From Amycolatopsis oliviviridis (GTDB taxonomy: Bacteria > Actinomycetota > Actinomycetes > Mycobacteriales > Pseudonocardiaceae), in the NCBI RefSeq assembly GCF_014654365.1, contig NZ_BNAY01000009.1, positions 336,847 through 400,846 of the forward strand: DNA of 64,000 nt. The letters are read 5' to 3'. Below the pieces are notes generated by a model, which saw only the letters and a list, made by a program, of their open reading frames with translations, had not been told where the DNA came from and did not search any database. The first letter of the stretch is position 1; every line of letters starts with the position of its first letter. This document shows, in pieces, positions 41,821 through 49,591 of this stretch. Both the position numbers and the translations under genes were made by a program.

Positions 41821-42936
41821 TTAAGCCGCTCGGAGGGTCTTGTCGCTCTCCACGGTAGCCGGAGTGCGGGGCTCGCCGTTCCACGGCAGGGCCAGTTTCA
41901 CGATCTTCTTCGCCACCGAGAACAGCTGCTTGCGCAGGGGACCGGTGTTGTACGGCAGGCCGTACTTCTCGCAGATCGCCCGCACCTCGCCCGCGATCTC
42001 CGGGTAGCGCCGTGCCGGGATGTCCGGGAACAGGTGGTGCTCGATCTGGTGCGAGAGGTTCCCGGTCATGACGTGGAAGAGCTTGCCGCCGGTGATGTTC
42101 GCCGAGCCGAGGATCTGCCGCAGGTACCACTGGCCCCGCGACTCGTTCTCGGTCTCCTCTTCGGTGAAGCTCTCGACGTCGGCGGGGAAGTGCCCGCAGA
42201 AGATGATCGAGAACGCCCACAGGTTGCGGGTCAGGTTCGCGGTGGCGTTGCCGAGGAAGGTCAGCGGCGCGAGCGGACCGGTCAGCAGCGGGAAGAGCAC
42301 GTAGTCCTTGCCGACCTGGCGGCCGGCCTTGCGCACGATCTTCTTCAGCACCGGCTTGTTCTCGGCCCAGGTCCGCTCGCCCTTCGCGACCCTGTCGACC
42401 TCGAGGTCGTGCAGCATGACGCCCCACTGGAAGAACAGCGCGAGCAGCGTCGCGTACACCGGGTTGCCCAAGTAGTACGGATTCCACTTCTGCGCCGGGT
42501 CCATCCGCAGGATGCCGTAACCGATGTCGCGGTCCTTGTCGAGGATGTTCGTGTACGTGTGGTGGATGTAGTTGTGGGAGTGGCGCCAGTTCTCCGACGG
42601 CGCGACGGTGTCCCATTCGAACTTCTGCGAGCTCAGCGCCGGGTCACGCGTCCAGTCGTACTGGCCGTGCATGACGTTGTGGCCGATCTCCATGTTGTCG
42701 AGGATCTTCGCCACCGAAAGCGCGGCGACGCCGGCGACCCACGCGGGCGGGAAGAACCCGGCGAACAACAGCCCCCGGCCCGCGACCTCGAGCGCGCGCT
42801 GCGTCTTGATGACGTTGTGGATGTAGTCGACGTCGACCTGGCCGAGGTCGGCGACGATCCGCTGCCGGATCTCGTCCAGTTCACGGCCGAAGTCCTCGAC
42901 TTGTTGCGGCGTCAGTTTGTCCTGCAAGCCCGTCAT
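41821..42936 (-). CDS. Membrane fatty acid/acyl-CoA desaturase (DesA3-like)
   Basis: A 371-residue integral membrane di-iron desaturase. The three histidine boxes are clear: GHNVMHGQYD, WRHSHNYIHHTYTN and HQIEHHLFPD. Between them are membrane helices (LLFAGFFPPAWVAGVAAL; NPVYATLLALFFQWGVM). It is the counterpart of the mycobacterial stearoyl-CoA delta-9 desaturase DesA3, and, as there, it is next to its own ferredoxin reductase, 13 bp downstream of that gene. A TetR-type regulator is divergent. Confidence 0.92.
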   Translation of the reverse strand: MTGLQDKLTPQQVEDFGRELDEIRQRIVADLGQVDVDYIHNVIKTQRALEVAGRGLLFAGFFPPAWVAGVAALSVAKILDNMEIGHNVMHGQYDWTRDPALSSQKFEWDTVAPSENWRHSHNYIHHTYTNILDKDRDIGYGILRMDPAQKWNPYYLGNPVYATLLALFFQWGVMLHDLEVDRVAKGERTWAENKPVLKKIVRKAGRQVGKDYVLFPLLTGPLAPLTFLGNATANLTRNLWAFSIIFCGHFPADVESFTEEETENESRGQWYLRQILGSANITGGKLFHVMTGNLSHQIEHHLFPDIPARRYPEIAGEVRAICEKYGLPYNTGPLRKQLFSVAKKIVKLALPWNGEPRTPATVESDKTLRAA

Positions 42937-42949
42937 GGCCCGCTCCTTT

Positions 42950-44041
42950 CTAAGCGTTGATCTCGACGTCCCCGACCGGGACGGAGATGCAGAGCTGGAT
43001 CTCTTCGTTCTCTTCGCTGGAGGTCTCGCCGGTCTTCGCGTTGCGCACGCAGCCGGAGGTCTTGATCTGGGTGCAGGAGAAGCAGATGCCCATCCGGCAG
43101 CCGTGTTCCGGGCTCAGTCCCGCGTCTTCGGCCTGCTCCAGCAGCGGTTTCCCGGAGTTCTCGAACTCGCGGCCGCTGCGCGCGAACCGAACCTGCCCTT
43201 CGGCGTTCTCGGTGTCGAAGGTGAGCGCCGGCGGCGTGAACTCCTCGGTGTGCAGGTGTGCGCCGAGTCCGTCGGCCTCGAACGCGTCGCGGACGGAATC
43301 CATCAGCGGCTTCGGTCCGCACAGGAAGGTCTCGGCGTCGGGGTACCACGGCGCGGCCTCGGCGAGGTGCTCCTTCGAGAAGAACCCGTGCAGGTCGCCG
43401 CCGGTTTTCACGTGAGTGAACGCGTGTACCACGCGCAGGCCGGGCAGGCGGCGGGCGAGGTCGGCGAGCTCGGCGCGGTAGAGCGCGTCTTCGGCGCCGT
43501 TGGAGTAGTGCAGGAAGGCGACGTCGCCCTCGTGCTTCTCGTCGGCCAGCGTGCGCAGCATCGACAGGACAGGGGTGATCCCGCTCCCGCCGCTGAGCAG
43601 CAGGATCCGCCGCGGCCTCGGCGACGGCAGGGTGAACTCACCGTCCGCAGTGGACAGTCCGAGCACGGAACCCGTGGTGATCGTGCGGTTCAGATGCCGC
43701 GAGACGAGCCCTTGGGGGTCGGCCTTGATGGTCAGTTCCAGTGTGCCGTCGTGCTCCGAACCGGCGGGCGAGTAGCAGCGGGTCCGGCGGACGCCGTCGA
43801 TCTCGACGGTCACCCGCACGTACTGGCCCGCGACGTGTCCCCGCCAGGCCCGGCTCGGCCGGATGGTCAGCGTGACCGTGTCGGGCGTCTGCCGCCGGAC
43901 GCCGGTGACCAGGCCGCGGATCTCGCGGCGGACCAGCATCGGATCGACGAGTTCGAGGTAGCGGTCCATTCCGTGGGGCGTGAGCAGGGCCTCGGCCAGC
44001 GAGGCCAGCCGCCTGGCCCTGCGCGGTACCAGTGCCGTCAT
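42950..44041 (-). CDS. Ferredoxin reductase with C-terminal [2Fe-2S] domain (desaturase electron donor)
   Basis: About 363 residues. An FAD-binding domain (CYSPAGSEHDGTLELTIK) and NAD(P)-binding domain (LLLSGGSGITPVLSMLRTL) are followed by a plant-type [2Fe-2S] ferredoxin domain with cysteines in HGCRMGICFSCTQIKTSGC. It is the counterpart of Rv3230c, which feeds electrons to DesA3. ATG 44041 was chosen over GTG 44044 because GGGAG lies 7 nt before it. A palindromic operator lies 18 bp upstream. Confidence 0.92.
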   Translation of the reverse strand: MTALVPRRARRLASLAEALLTPHGMDRYLELVDPMLVRREIRGLVTGVRRQTPDTVTLTIRPSRAWRGHVAGQYVRVTVEIDGVRRTRCYSPAGSEHDGTLELTIKADPQGLVSRHLNRTITTGSVLGLSTADGEFTLPSPRPRRILLLSGGSGITPVLSMLRTLADEKHEGDVAFLHYSNGAEDALYRAELADLARRLPGLRVVHAFTHVKTGGDLHGFFSKEHLAEAAPWYPDAETFLCGPKPLMDSVRDAFEADGLGAHLHTEEFTPPALTFDTENAEGQVRFARSGREFENSGKPLLEQAEDAGLSPEHGCRMGICFSCTQIKTSGCVRNAKTGETSSEENEEIQLCISVPVGDVEINA

Positions 44042-44058
44042 CACTTTCTCCCAATTTC

Positions 44059-44076
44059 AGTGAACGCTTGTACACT
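44059..44076. promoter_or_regulatory. Operator-like palindrome AGTGAACGCTTGTACACT (DesT-like)
   Basis: The 18-bp imperfect palindrome AGTGNAC(N4)GTNCACT lies between the ferredoxin reductase and the divergent TetR gene. It closely resembles the operator of the Pseudomonas desaturase repressor DesT as I remember it. Its place 18 bp before the reductase start supports repression by the neighbouring TetR protein. Confidence 0.65.
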
Positions 44077-44167
44077 CAACAGTGAAGTGGTGAAGATCCC
44101 GCTTGTCAACGCGAGAGGACGGCGATGTGACGTGGGTGATAGCGCGGAGGCGATTACGCTGTCCGTC

Positions 44168-44788
44168 GTGACAACAGAGCCCGTTTCCCGGCAGGAGCGC
44201 AAACAGCGCACCCGGCAGGCGCTGCTGGACGCGGCACTGGACCTGGTGGCGGAACGCGGGTTCTCCGGACTGAGCCTGCGCGAGGTGGCGAAGCAGGCCG
44301 GAATCGTGCCGACGGCGTTCTATCGCCATTTCGCCTCGATGGACGAACTCGGCGTGGCGCTCGTCGAGGAGTCGATGCGCACGCTGCGCACGATGATCCG
44401 CTCCGCGCGCACGAGGCCGTCGGCGTACAACGACATGATCCGCTCGTCCGTGCGCGTCCTGCGCGAGCACGTGCGGGCGCACGAGGACCATTTCCACTTC
44501 CTGACCAGGGAGCGCTACGGCGGCACCGGCCCGGTCCGGCAGGCGATCGGCTTCGAACTCAAGCTCTTCGTCAGCGAACTCGCCGTCGACCTCGCGCGGT
44601 TCGATTTCCTCCGCGACTGGAGCACCGAAGACCTGCACCTGCTCGCCGACCTGATCGTGACGACCATGCTCACGACGGTGCTGGAGTTGCTCGAAACACC
44701 TTCGCGTGACGACGAGATCGTGCGCACGGCCGAACGGCGGCTGCGGTTGATCTTTCTGGGGGTGCCGAACTGGCGGAGTGTTCCGTGA
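44168..44788 (+). CDS. TetR-family regulator of the desaturase genes (DesT-like)
   Basis: A 206-residue TetR protein. The N-terminal helix-turn-helix is LVAERGFSGLSLREVAKQAG followed by IVPTAFYRHFASMDEL. The C-terminal domain begins MRTLRTMIRSARTRPSAYND, similar to fatty-acid-sensing DesT/FabR-like repressors. GTG 44168 gives the usual short basic N-terminal arm (SRQERKQRTRQALLDAALDL). It is divergent from the desaturase/reductase operon with a palindromic operator between, so acyl-CoA-dependent control of desaturation is likely. Confidence 0.88.
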   Translation: MTTEPVSRQERKQRTRQALLDAALDLVAERGFSGLSLREVAKQAGIVPTAFYRHFASMDELGVALVEESMRTLRTMIRSARTRPSAYNDMIRSSVRVLREHVRAHEDHFHFLTRERYGGTGPVRQAIGFELKLFVSELAVDLARFDFLRDWSTEDLHLLADLIVTTMLTTVLELLETPSRDDEIVRTAERRLRLIFLGVPNWRSVP

Positions 44789-44825
44789 TCGGCGAAACCC
44801 TTGCTCCGTAAGGCTGGACCCGCCG

Positions 44826-44850
44826 TGTCGCGAAGGTGGCTTTCGCGACA
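44826..44850. terminator. Hairpin downstream of the TetR gene
   Basis: TGTCGCGAA and TTCGCGACA pair around a 7-nt loop, 38 bp after the TetR stop. Its central GAAGGTGGCTTTC resembles the core of the family A hairpins. It is the likely terminator of the TetR gene. Confidence 0.65.
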
Positions 44851-44859
44851 CGCTCGCCG

Positions 44860-44979
44860 ACGTGATCGGACACGTGACTCGCGTGCTTGAACGCGTGACT
44901 CGCGTGCTTCGGCGCCGCACTCGATGTTAGGCCTCTGATCACGCGAGATCCGTCTTCGATCACGCGAGTGCGGCGCCGC
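44860..44979. repeat. Cluster of ~21-nt palindromic repeat units (family B) between tetR and pntA
   Basis: Plus-strand units ACGTGATCGGACACGTGACT, CGCGTGCTTGAACGCGTGAC and CGCGTGCTTCGGCGCCGCAC face inverted units TGATCACGCGAGATCCGTCT and TCGATCACGCGAGTGCGGCG. The GGCGCCGCACTCG ... CGAGTGCGGCGCC arms alone pair over 13 bp. It lies between the TetR terminator and the pnt promoter region. Confidence 0.75.
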
Positions 44980-45156
44980 GTCACGGCCGCTCCGACCCGC
45001 CTTATGACATCGCGCACCTGGATCGATGGCTGGATCGATCGTGATGAGCGATGTCACGGAAAGATGCCGTCCGGATACGTTCAGCCAGGAAAGTTGTCGG
45101 CTGGACGTGGTAAACAGTGCGGGTTCGTGTGGTCCTCTCCAGCGAGGAGGTCGCCT
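44980..45156. other. Upstream region of the pnt operon with nested inverted repeats
   Basis: Within this 177-bp region GACATCGC (45006-45013) pairs with GCGATGTC (45048-45055), and inside it GATCGAT (45021-45027) pairs with ATCGATC (45034-45040), giving a nested stem. The promoter was not identified with confidence; TGGTAAACAGT near 45108 is a possible -10. Together with the repeats this fills the gene-free 368 bp after the TetR gene. Confidence 0.5.
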
Positions 45157-46275
45157 GTGGCGGCAGAAAACGAGCAGCTCACGGTCGGTGTTGTCCGGGA
45201 GACCGGACAAGGTGAACGCCGCATCGCGCTGGTTCCGAAACTCATCGAGCGCGTCTCCGGACGCGGACTGCGGGTGGTGGTGGAGCCCGGCGCGGGCGCC
45301 GGCGCGCTGCTCGCCGACGAGACCTTCGAGCAGGCGGGCGCGGTGATCGGCGATCCGTGGGATGCCGACATCGTGGTGAAGGTGGCGCCTCCGAGCGCTG
45401 CCGAAATCGCGAAGCTCAAGCAGGGCACCATTCTCATCGGTTTCCTGAATCCACGGGGTGATCCGGAGGGGATCGCGGCACTGGAAACGGCGGGCGTGCG
45501 CGCCTTCGCCGTCGAGGCGATCCCGCGGATCTCCCGCGCGCAGGCGATGGACGCGTTGTCGTCCCAGAGCAGCGTCGCGGGTTATCGCGCGGTGTTGCTG
45601 GCCGCGGAGAAACTCACTCGCTTCTTCCCGATGCTCACCACCGCGGCCGGAACCGTGCCACCGGCGAAGGTGCTCGTGCTCGGCGCGGGTGTCGCCGGGC
45701 TCCAGGCCTTGGCGACGGCGAAACGGCTCGGTGCGCAGACCACCGGGTACGACGTCCGGCCCGAGGTCGGCGAGCAGGTGAAGTCGCTCGGCGCGAAATT
45801 CCTGGAGCTCGGCATCGAGGCGGTCGGCGAAGGCGGGTACGCCCGCGAGCTGACGGCAGAAGAGAAGGAAGAACAGCAGCTCAGGCTCACCGAGGCGATC
45901 ACGAAGTTCGACGTCGTGATCACCACCGCGCTCGTCCCCGGCCGCAAGGCGCCCACCCTCGTCACCGCCGACGCGGTGAAGGGAATGCCCGCCGGTGGTG
46001 TCGTGGTCGACCTCGCCGGCGAGTCCGGCGGCAACTGCGAACTGACGAAACCGGGTGAGGAGGTCGTCGAGTACGACGTCACCATCTGCTCGCCGCTCAA
46101 CCTCGCCGCGGAGATGCCCGCGCATTCCAGCGAGCTCTACGCGCGCAACGTCACCGAGTTGCTGGAACTGCTCGTCGACTCCGAAGGCAAGCTCGCGCTC
46201 GACTTCTCCGACGAGATCGTCGCCGGGGCCTGCGTGGCCGGGGCCGGCGGTGCCGAAGAAGAAGGGGGCGAGTGA
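45157..46275 (+). CDS. pntA: NAD(P) transhydrogenase subunit alpha, domain I (PntAa)
   Basis: A 372-residue soluble NAD(H)-binding subunit of the proton-translocating transhydrogenase, which uses the proton gradient to make NADPH from NADH. It starts LTVGVVRETGQGERRIALVP; the NAD-binding loop is VLVLGAGVAGLQALATAKRL, and RPEVGEQVKSLGAKFLEL follows, as in alanine dehydrogenase/PntA. GTG 45157 follows GCGAGGAGG by 6 nt. The membrane part is split off in the next two genes; stop and next start overlap (ATGA). Confidence 0.95.
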   Translation: MAAENEQLTVGVVRETGQGERRIALVPKLIERVSGRGLRVVVEPGAGAGALLADETFEQAGAVIGDPWDADIVVKVAPPSAAEIAKLKQGTILIGFLNPRGDPEGIAALETAGVRAFAVEAIPRISRAQAMDALSSQSSVAGYRAVLLAAEKLTRFFPMLTTAAGTVPPAKVLVLGAGVAGLQALATAKRLGAQTTGYDVRPEVGEQVKSLGAKFLELGIEAVGEGGYARELTAEEKEEQQLRLTEAITKFDVVITTALVPGRKAPTLVTADAVKGMPAGGVVVDLAGESGGNCELTKPGEEVVEYDVTICSPLNLAAEMPAHSSELYARNVTELLELLVDSEGKLALDFSDEIVAGACVAGAGGAEEEGGE

Positions 46276-46574
46276 TGCTCGTAGGCAGCTTGGCGATCCT
46301 CGTACTCGCCGGATTCGTGGGATTCACCGTCATCTCGAAGGTGCCCAACACCCTGCACACCCCGCTCATGTCGGGGACCAACGCCATCCACGGCATCGTC
46401 CTGCTCGGCGGGCTGATCGTGCTCGGCCTCGGGGTCGACGGCGTACTGAACAAGATCCTGCTGGTGATCGCGATCGCCTTCGGCACGATCAACGTGGTCG
46501 GCGGCTTCCTCGTCACCGACCGGATGCTCTCGATGTTCAAGGCGAAGAAGCCGGAAGACGGTGGTGACAAGTGA
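46275..46574 (+). CDS. pntAb: NAD(P) transhydrogenase subunit alpha, membrane part (PntAb)
   Basis: A 99-residue membrane subunit with three helices (GSLAILVLAGFVGFTVIS; GIVLLGGLIVLGLG; ILLVIAIAFGTINVVGGFLV) and a short basic C-terminus. The typical VPNTLHTPLMSGTNAIHGIV is present. It overlaps the previous stop by ATGA and the next start by 4 bp, so the three transhydrogenase subunits are translationally coupled. Confidence 0.93.
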   Translation: MLVGSLAILVLAGFVGFTVISKVPNTLHTPLMSGTNAIHGIVLLGGLIVLGLGVDGVLNKILLVIAIAFGTINVVGGFLVTDRMLSMFKAKKPEDGGDK

Positions 46575-47956
46575 CGACCTTCATCGCCGTCCTCTACATC
46601 ATTTCCTTCGCACTGTTCATCTACGGCCTGATGGGCCTGACCGGTCCGCGCACCGCGGTCCGCGGCAACTGGATCGCCGCGGTCGGCATGGGCATCGCGG
46701 TGATCGCGACGCTGCTGACGCCGGGCATGAGCAACTGGCTGCTGATCGCGCTCGGCGTCGCGATCGGCGTCGTCGTCGGCGTGCCGTCCGCGCGCAAGGT
46801 CAAGATGACCGCGATGCCGCAGATGGTGGCGCTGTTCAACGGCGTCGGCGGCGGGGCGGTGGCCTTGATCGCCTGGGTCGAGTTCCGCACCACCGAGGGT
46901 TACGCGCACGAACCGGCGTACGTCGCGATCGCGTCACTGTTCGCCGCGATCGTCGGTTCGGTGTCCTTCTGGGGTTCGAACATCGCGTTCGGGAAACTGC
47001 AGGAACTCATCTCCGGCCGCCCGATCACCCTGGGCAAACTGCAGCAGCCGGTGAACGCGCTGGTCCTGATCGCCGCGATCGTCTTCGCGGTCGTCATCGC
47101 CACCGGCGGCGACGCCGAACTGCTGATGATCGGCCTGCTGGTCGCGGCGGGCGTGCTCGGCGTGGTGGTCGTGCTGCCGATCGGCGGCGCGGACATGCCG
47201 GTCGTCATCTCGCTGCTGAACGCGCTCACCGGTCTGTCGGCCGCGGCCATGGGGCTCGCGCTCGACAACACCGCGCTGATCGTGGCGGGCATGATCGTCG
47301 GCGCCTCGGGTTCGATCCTGACGAACCTGATGGCGAAGGCGATGAACCGGTCGATCCCGGCCATCGTCGCGGGCGGGTTCGGCGGCGGCACGACGGTCGC
47401 GAGCGGCGGGTCCGGCGAGGTCCGGCCGGTCCGCAGCACCAGCGCGTCCGACACCGCGATCCAGATGGCGTACGCCAACAAGGTCGTGGTCGTACCCGGT
47501 TACGGCATGGCCGTCGCGCAGGCGCAGCACGTGGTCCGCGAGATGGCGAAGCTGCTGGAGGCGAAGGGGATCACGGTCGCGTACGCCATCCACCCGGTCG
47601 CGGGCCGGATGCCGGGGCACATGAACGTGCTCCTCGCCGAGGCGGACGTCCCGTACGAACAGCTCAAGGAGATGGACGAGATCAACTCCGAGTTCGCCCA
47701 GACCGACGTCGCGCTGGTGATCGGCGCGAACGACGTCACGAACCCGGCCGCCGAGACCGATCCGGGCTCGCCCATCTACGGGATGCCGATCCTCAAGGTG
47801 AACCACAGCCGGTCGGTGATCGTGCTCAAACGCTCGATGAGCTCGGGCTTCGCCGGCATCGACAACGAGCTCTTCTACGATGCGAAGACAAGCATGCTCT
47901 TCGGCGACGCCAAATCGTCGGTGGGCGAGATCGTGGAGGAACTCAAAGCACTGTGA
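46571..47956 (+). CDS. pntB: NAD(P) transhydrogenase subunit beta (PntB)
   Basis: A 461-residue subunit with about nine membrane helices and a C-terminal NADP(H)-binding domain. The NADP site is VVVPGYGMAVAQAQHVVREM, then YAIHPVAGRMPGHMNVLLAE, NDVTNPAAETDPGSPIYGMP and VIVLKRSM. It forms the proton channel with PntAb. The start GTG 46571 overlaps the PntAb stop. The stop overlaps the start of the lipoate-ligase-like gene. Confidence 0.96.
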   Translation: MTTFIAVLYIISFALFIYGLMGLTGPRTAVRGNWIAAVGMGIAVIATLLTPGMSNWLLIALGVAIGVVVGVPSARKVKMTAMPQMVALFNGVGGGAVALIAWVEFRTTEGYAHEPAYVAIASLFAAIVGSVSFWGSNIAFGKLQELISGRPITLGKLQQPVNALVLIAAIVFAVVIATGGDAELLMIGLLVAAGVLGVVVVLPIGGADMPVVISLLNALTGLSAAAMGLALDNTALIVAGMIVGASGSILTNLMAKAMNRSIPAIVAGGFGGGTTVASGGSGEVRPVRSTSASDTAIQMAYANKVVVVPGYGMAVAQAQHVVREMAKLLEAKGITVAYAIHPVAGRMPGHMNVLLAEADVPYEQLKEMDEINSEFAQTDVALVIGANDVTNPAAETDPGSPIYGMPILKVNHSRSVIVLKRSMSSGFAGIDNELFYDAKTSMLFGDAKSSVGEIVEELKAL

Positions 47957-48696
47957 CCGGCCCCTCGGAAGTCGTCGCCGCGTTCGACGACCCGGCCGAC
48001 AACCTCGCGTTCGACGAAGCCCTCCTGCGCGCCGCACCGGAGGCGCCGGTCCTGTGGATCTGGCGCAACACCGACAGTGTGGTCGTGGGGCGGGGGCAGA
48101 AGATCGAACGCGAGGTCAAGGCCGACGTCTGCGCGAGCGACGGCGTCCCGGTGCTGCGCCGGGCCAGTGGCGGCGGCACGGTGTTCCACGATCCCGGCAA
48201 TCTCAACATCACTCTCGTCCTGCCGGGACTCGGCCTGTCCGGGGAAGCCGTCAAACCGCTCGAAGCGCTCGGGGAACTGATGACCGCGACGGTGGCCGAA
48301 CTTGGGCTGCCGTCGCGGCTCGGTGATCGGGGACTGTTCGTCGGTGACGCGAAGCTGTGCGGTTTCGCCGTGTTCCGGACGAGAACGGGCTTGCTCGCGC
48401 ATTCCACCTTGCTCGTTTCGACCGCGGCCGAACGCGTCGGCCGGTACCTCACTTCCGCACCCGCCGATCCCCGGCCGCTCGACTCCCACCGGAGCCCGGT
48501 CGCGTCGCTCGCCGAGCATGGCCTGCGGAAAGGTGTAGCCGAAGTCACGGCCGCGGTCCGCGTGGCGGCGGCCGCGCAACTGGGTGAACTCACCACCCGG
48601 AAGCCGTCGGCCGGGGAGCTGGAGTGGCACCGCTCGCTCCAGCGCACGAGGTACCACTACCCGGAATGGCATTCCGAGGGCGCTCAGCGCACATGA
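47953..48696 (+). CDS. Lipoate-protein ligase A-like (biotin/lipoate ligase fold) protein
   Basis: A 247-residue protein of the LplA/BPL catalytic fold. It starts with DNLAFDEALL, then VLWIWRNTDSVVVGRGQ, the substrate-binding RRASGGGTVFHDPGNLN, and GDAKLCGFAVFRTRTGLLAHSTLLV, in which the expected catalytic Lys (GDAKLCG) is present. Lipoate ligases attach lipoate to E2 and GcvH proteins. It overlaps pntB by 4 bp, an unusual partner. A wholly different substrate cannot be excluded. Confidence 0.85.
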   Translation: MTGPSEVVAAFDDPADNLAFDEALLRAAPEAPVLWIWRNTDSVVVGRGQKIEREVKADVCASDGVPVLRRASGGGTVFHDPGNLNITLVLPGLGLSGEAVKPLEALGELMTATVAELGLPSRLGDRGLFVGDAKLCGFAVFRTRTGLLAHSTLLVSTAAERVGRYLTSAPADPRPLDSHRSPVASLAEHGLRKGVAEVTAAVRVAAAAQLGELTTRKPSAGELEWHRSLQRTRYHYPEWHSEGAQRT

Positions 48697-48704
48697 CGAA
48701 AACA

Positions 48705-48743
48705 AAAAGGGCCCTTTCGCGAAATTCGCGAAAGGGCCCTTTT
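48705..48743. terminator. 39-nt inverted repeat between convergent genes (hairpin family A)
   Basis: AAAAGGGCCCTTTCGCGAA pairs with its complement ending CCTTTT, centred on 48724. It lies 8 bp after one stop and 7 bp from the opposing stop, with A and T runs on both sides, so it acts as a classical bidirectional terminator. Confidence 0.85.
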
Positions 48744-48750
48744 CGGTGAG

Positions 48751-49455
48751 TTACTTTTCGGTGGCCGAGAAAGTGACGGCGGGCACCTTGCGGGCGGCGC
48801 GCGTGGTCTTCTTCGGTTCGGCGGCCTTCTTCGCCGGAGCCTTGGCGGCGGCCTTCGGCGCTGCCTTGGCGGCGGTCGTCTTCGCGGCCGCGGCCTTCGG
48901 AGCGGCCTTCGCGGACGTCGTCTTGGCGGCCGCCTTCGGTGCCGCCTTGGCCGGGGTCTTCGCCGCGGCGGCGGCCTTGGCGCGACCGGCCGGAGCCTTC
49001 GCGGTGGTGGTCTTCGCCGCCGCGCCGCGGGTCGACTTCGCCTTGGCAGCGGTGGCTTTCGCCGTGGTCTTGGCGGGAGCCTTCGCTTCGGTCTTGGGAG
49101 CGGCGGCCTTCTTGGCGGCGGCGGGCTTGCGGCCCGCGACACCCTTCGCGGCGGGCTTGCGGCCCGGTTTCGCGGCCGTCTTCGCCTCGGCCTTCGCGGC
49201 GGTGGCCGCGGTCTTCGGGGTCGACTTCGACACCCGCGCGCCCTTGGGGCGCTGCACCACCCGCGGCCGCAGTTTGCGTCCACCGATCCGGCGGCCGTTC
49301 TCCACATAGGCACTCAGGATTTCCCGGAGTGCGGTGGCGTTGTCGGCCGAAAGGTCGATGTCGTAAGCGATTCCGTCCAAACCGAAAGCGACCGTTTCTT
49401 CGGCAGCCTCGCCGGTCAGATCATCCAGCAAATGCACAGCAGTGTTCCTGGCCAT
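48751..49455 (-). CDS. Lsr2-type dimerisation domain fused to a histone H1-like Lys/Ala/Pro-rich tail
   Basis: A 234-residue nucleoid protein. Residues 1-60 are an Lsr2 N-terminal domain (VHLLDDLTGEAAEETVAFGL, then DGIAYDIDLSADNATALREI), which forms dimers and oligomers. The usual Lsr2 C-terminal DNA-binding domain, with its REWA helix and RGR AT-hook, is absent. Instead, residues from about 70 to 220 form a low-complexity tail of AKxAPKAAAKT-type repeats, like histone H1 or the tail of mycobacterial HupB. ATG 49455 is the only start giving the Lsr2 domain. It is transcribed alone. The expected role is DNA bridging or compaction with low sequence preference. Confidence 0.88.
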   Translation of the reverse strand: MARNTAVHLLDDLTGEAAEETVAFGLDGIAYDIDLSADNATALREILSAYVENGRRIGGRKLRPRVVQRPKGARVSKSTPKTAATAAKAEAKTAAKPGRKPAAKGVAGRKPAAAKKAAAPKTEAKAPAKTTAKATAAKAKSTRGAAAKTTTAKAPAGRAKAAAAAKTPAKAAPKAAAKTTSAKAAPKAAAAKTTAAKAAPKAAAKAPAKKAAEPKKTTRAARKVPAVTFSATEK

Positions 49456-49591
49456 GAAAAAACCTCCCGCGCTCGATCGTTCTACTGCGTAACCGGCACG
49501 GTGAAACCTGAACCCGCGGCTGATGACTCACGCAGCGACACGAGGATAGCGGCAGGTTGCGCGAAGCTGCGCGGTGGTGTGCGCTGAATGC

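Noticed and set aside
46561..48696. 711-codon plus-strand frame running through pntB
   Set aside because: Only its last part (lipoate-ligase-like, from 47953) has homologous sequence; the earlier part is an out-of-frame reading of pntB.
48684..49313. Arg/Pro-rich frames opposite or within the Lsr2/H1-type gene
   Set aside because: They are out-of-frame readings of the Lys/Ala-rich repeats.
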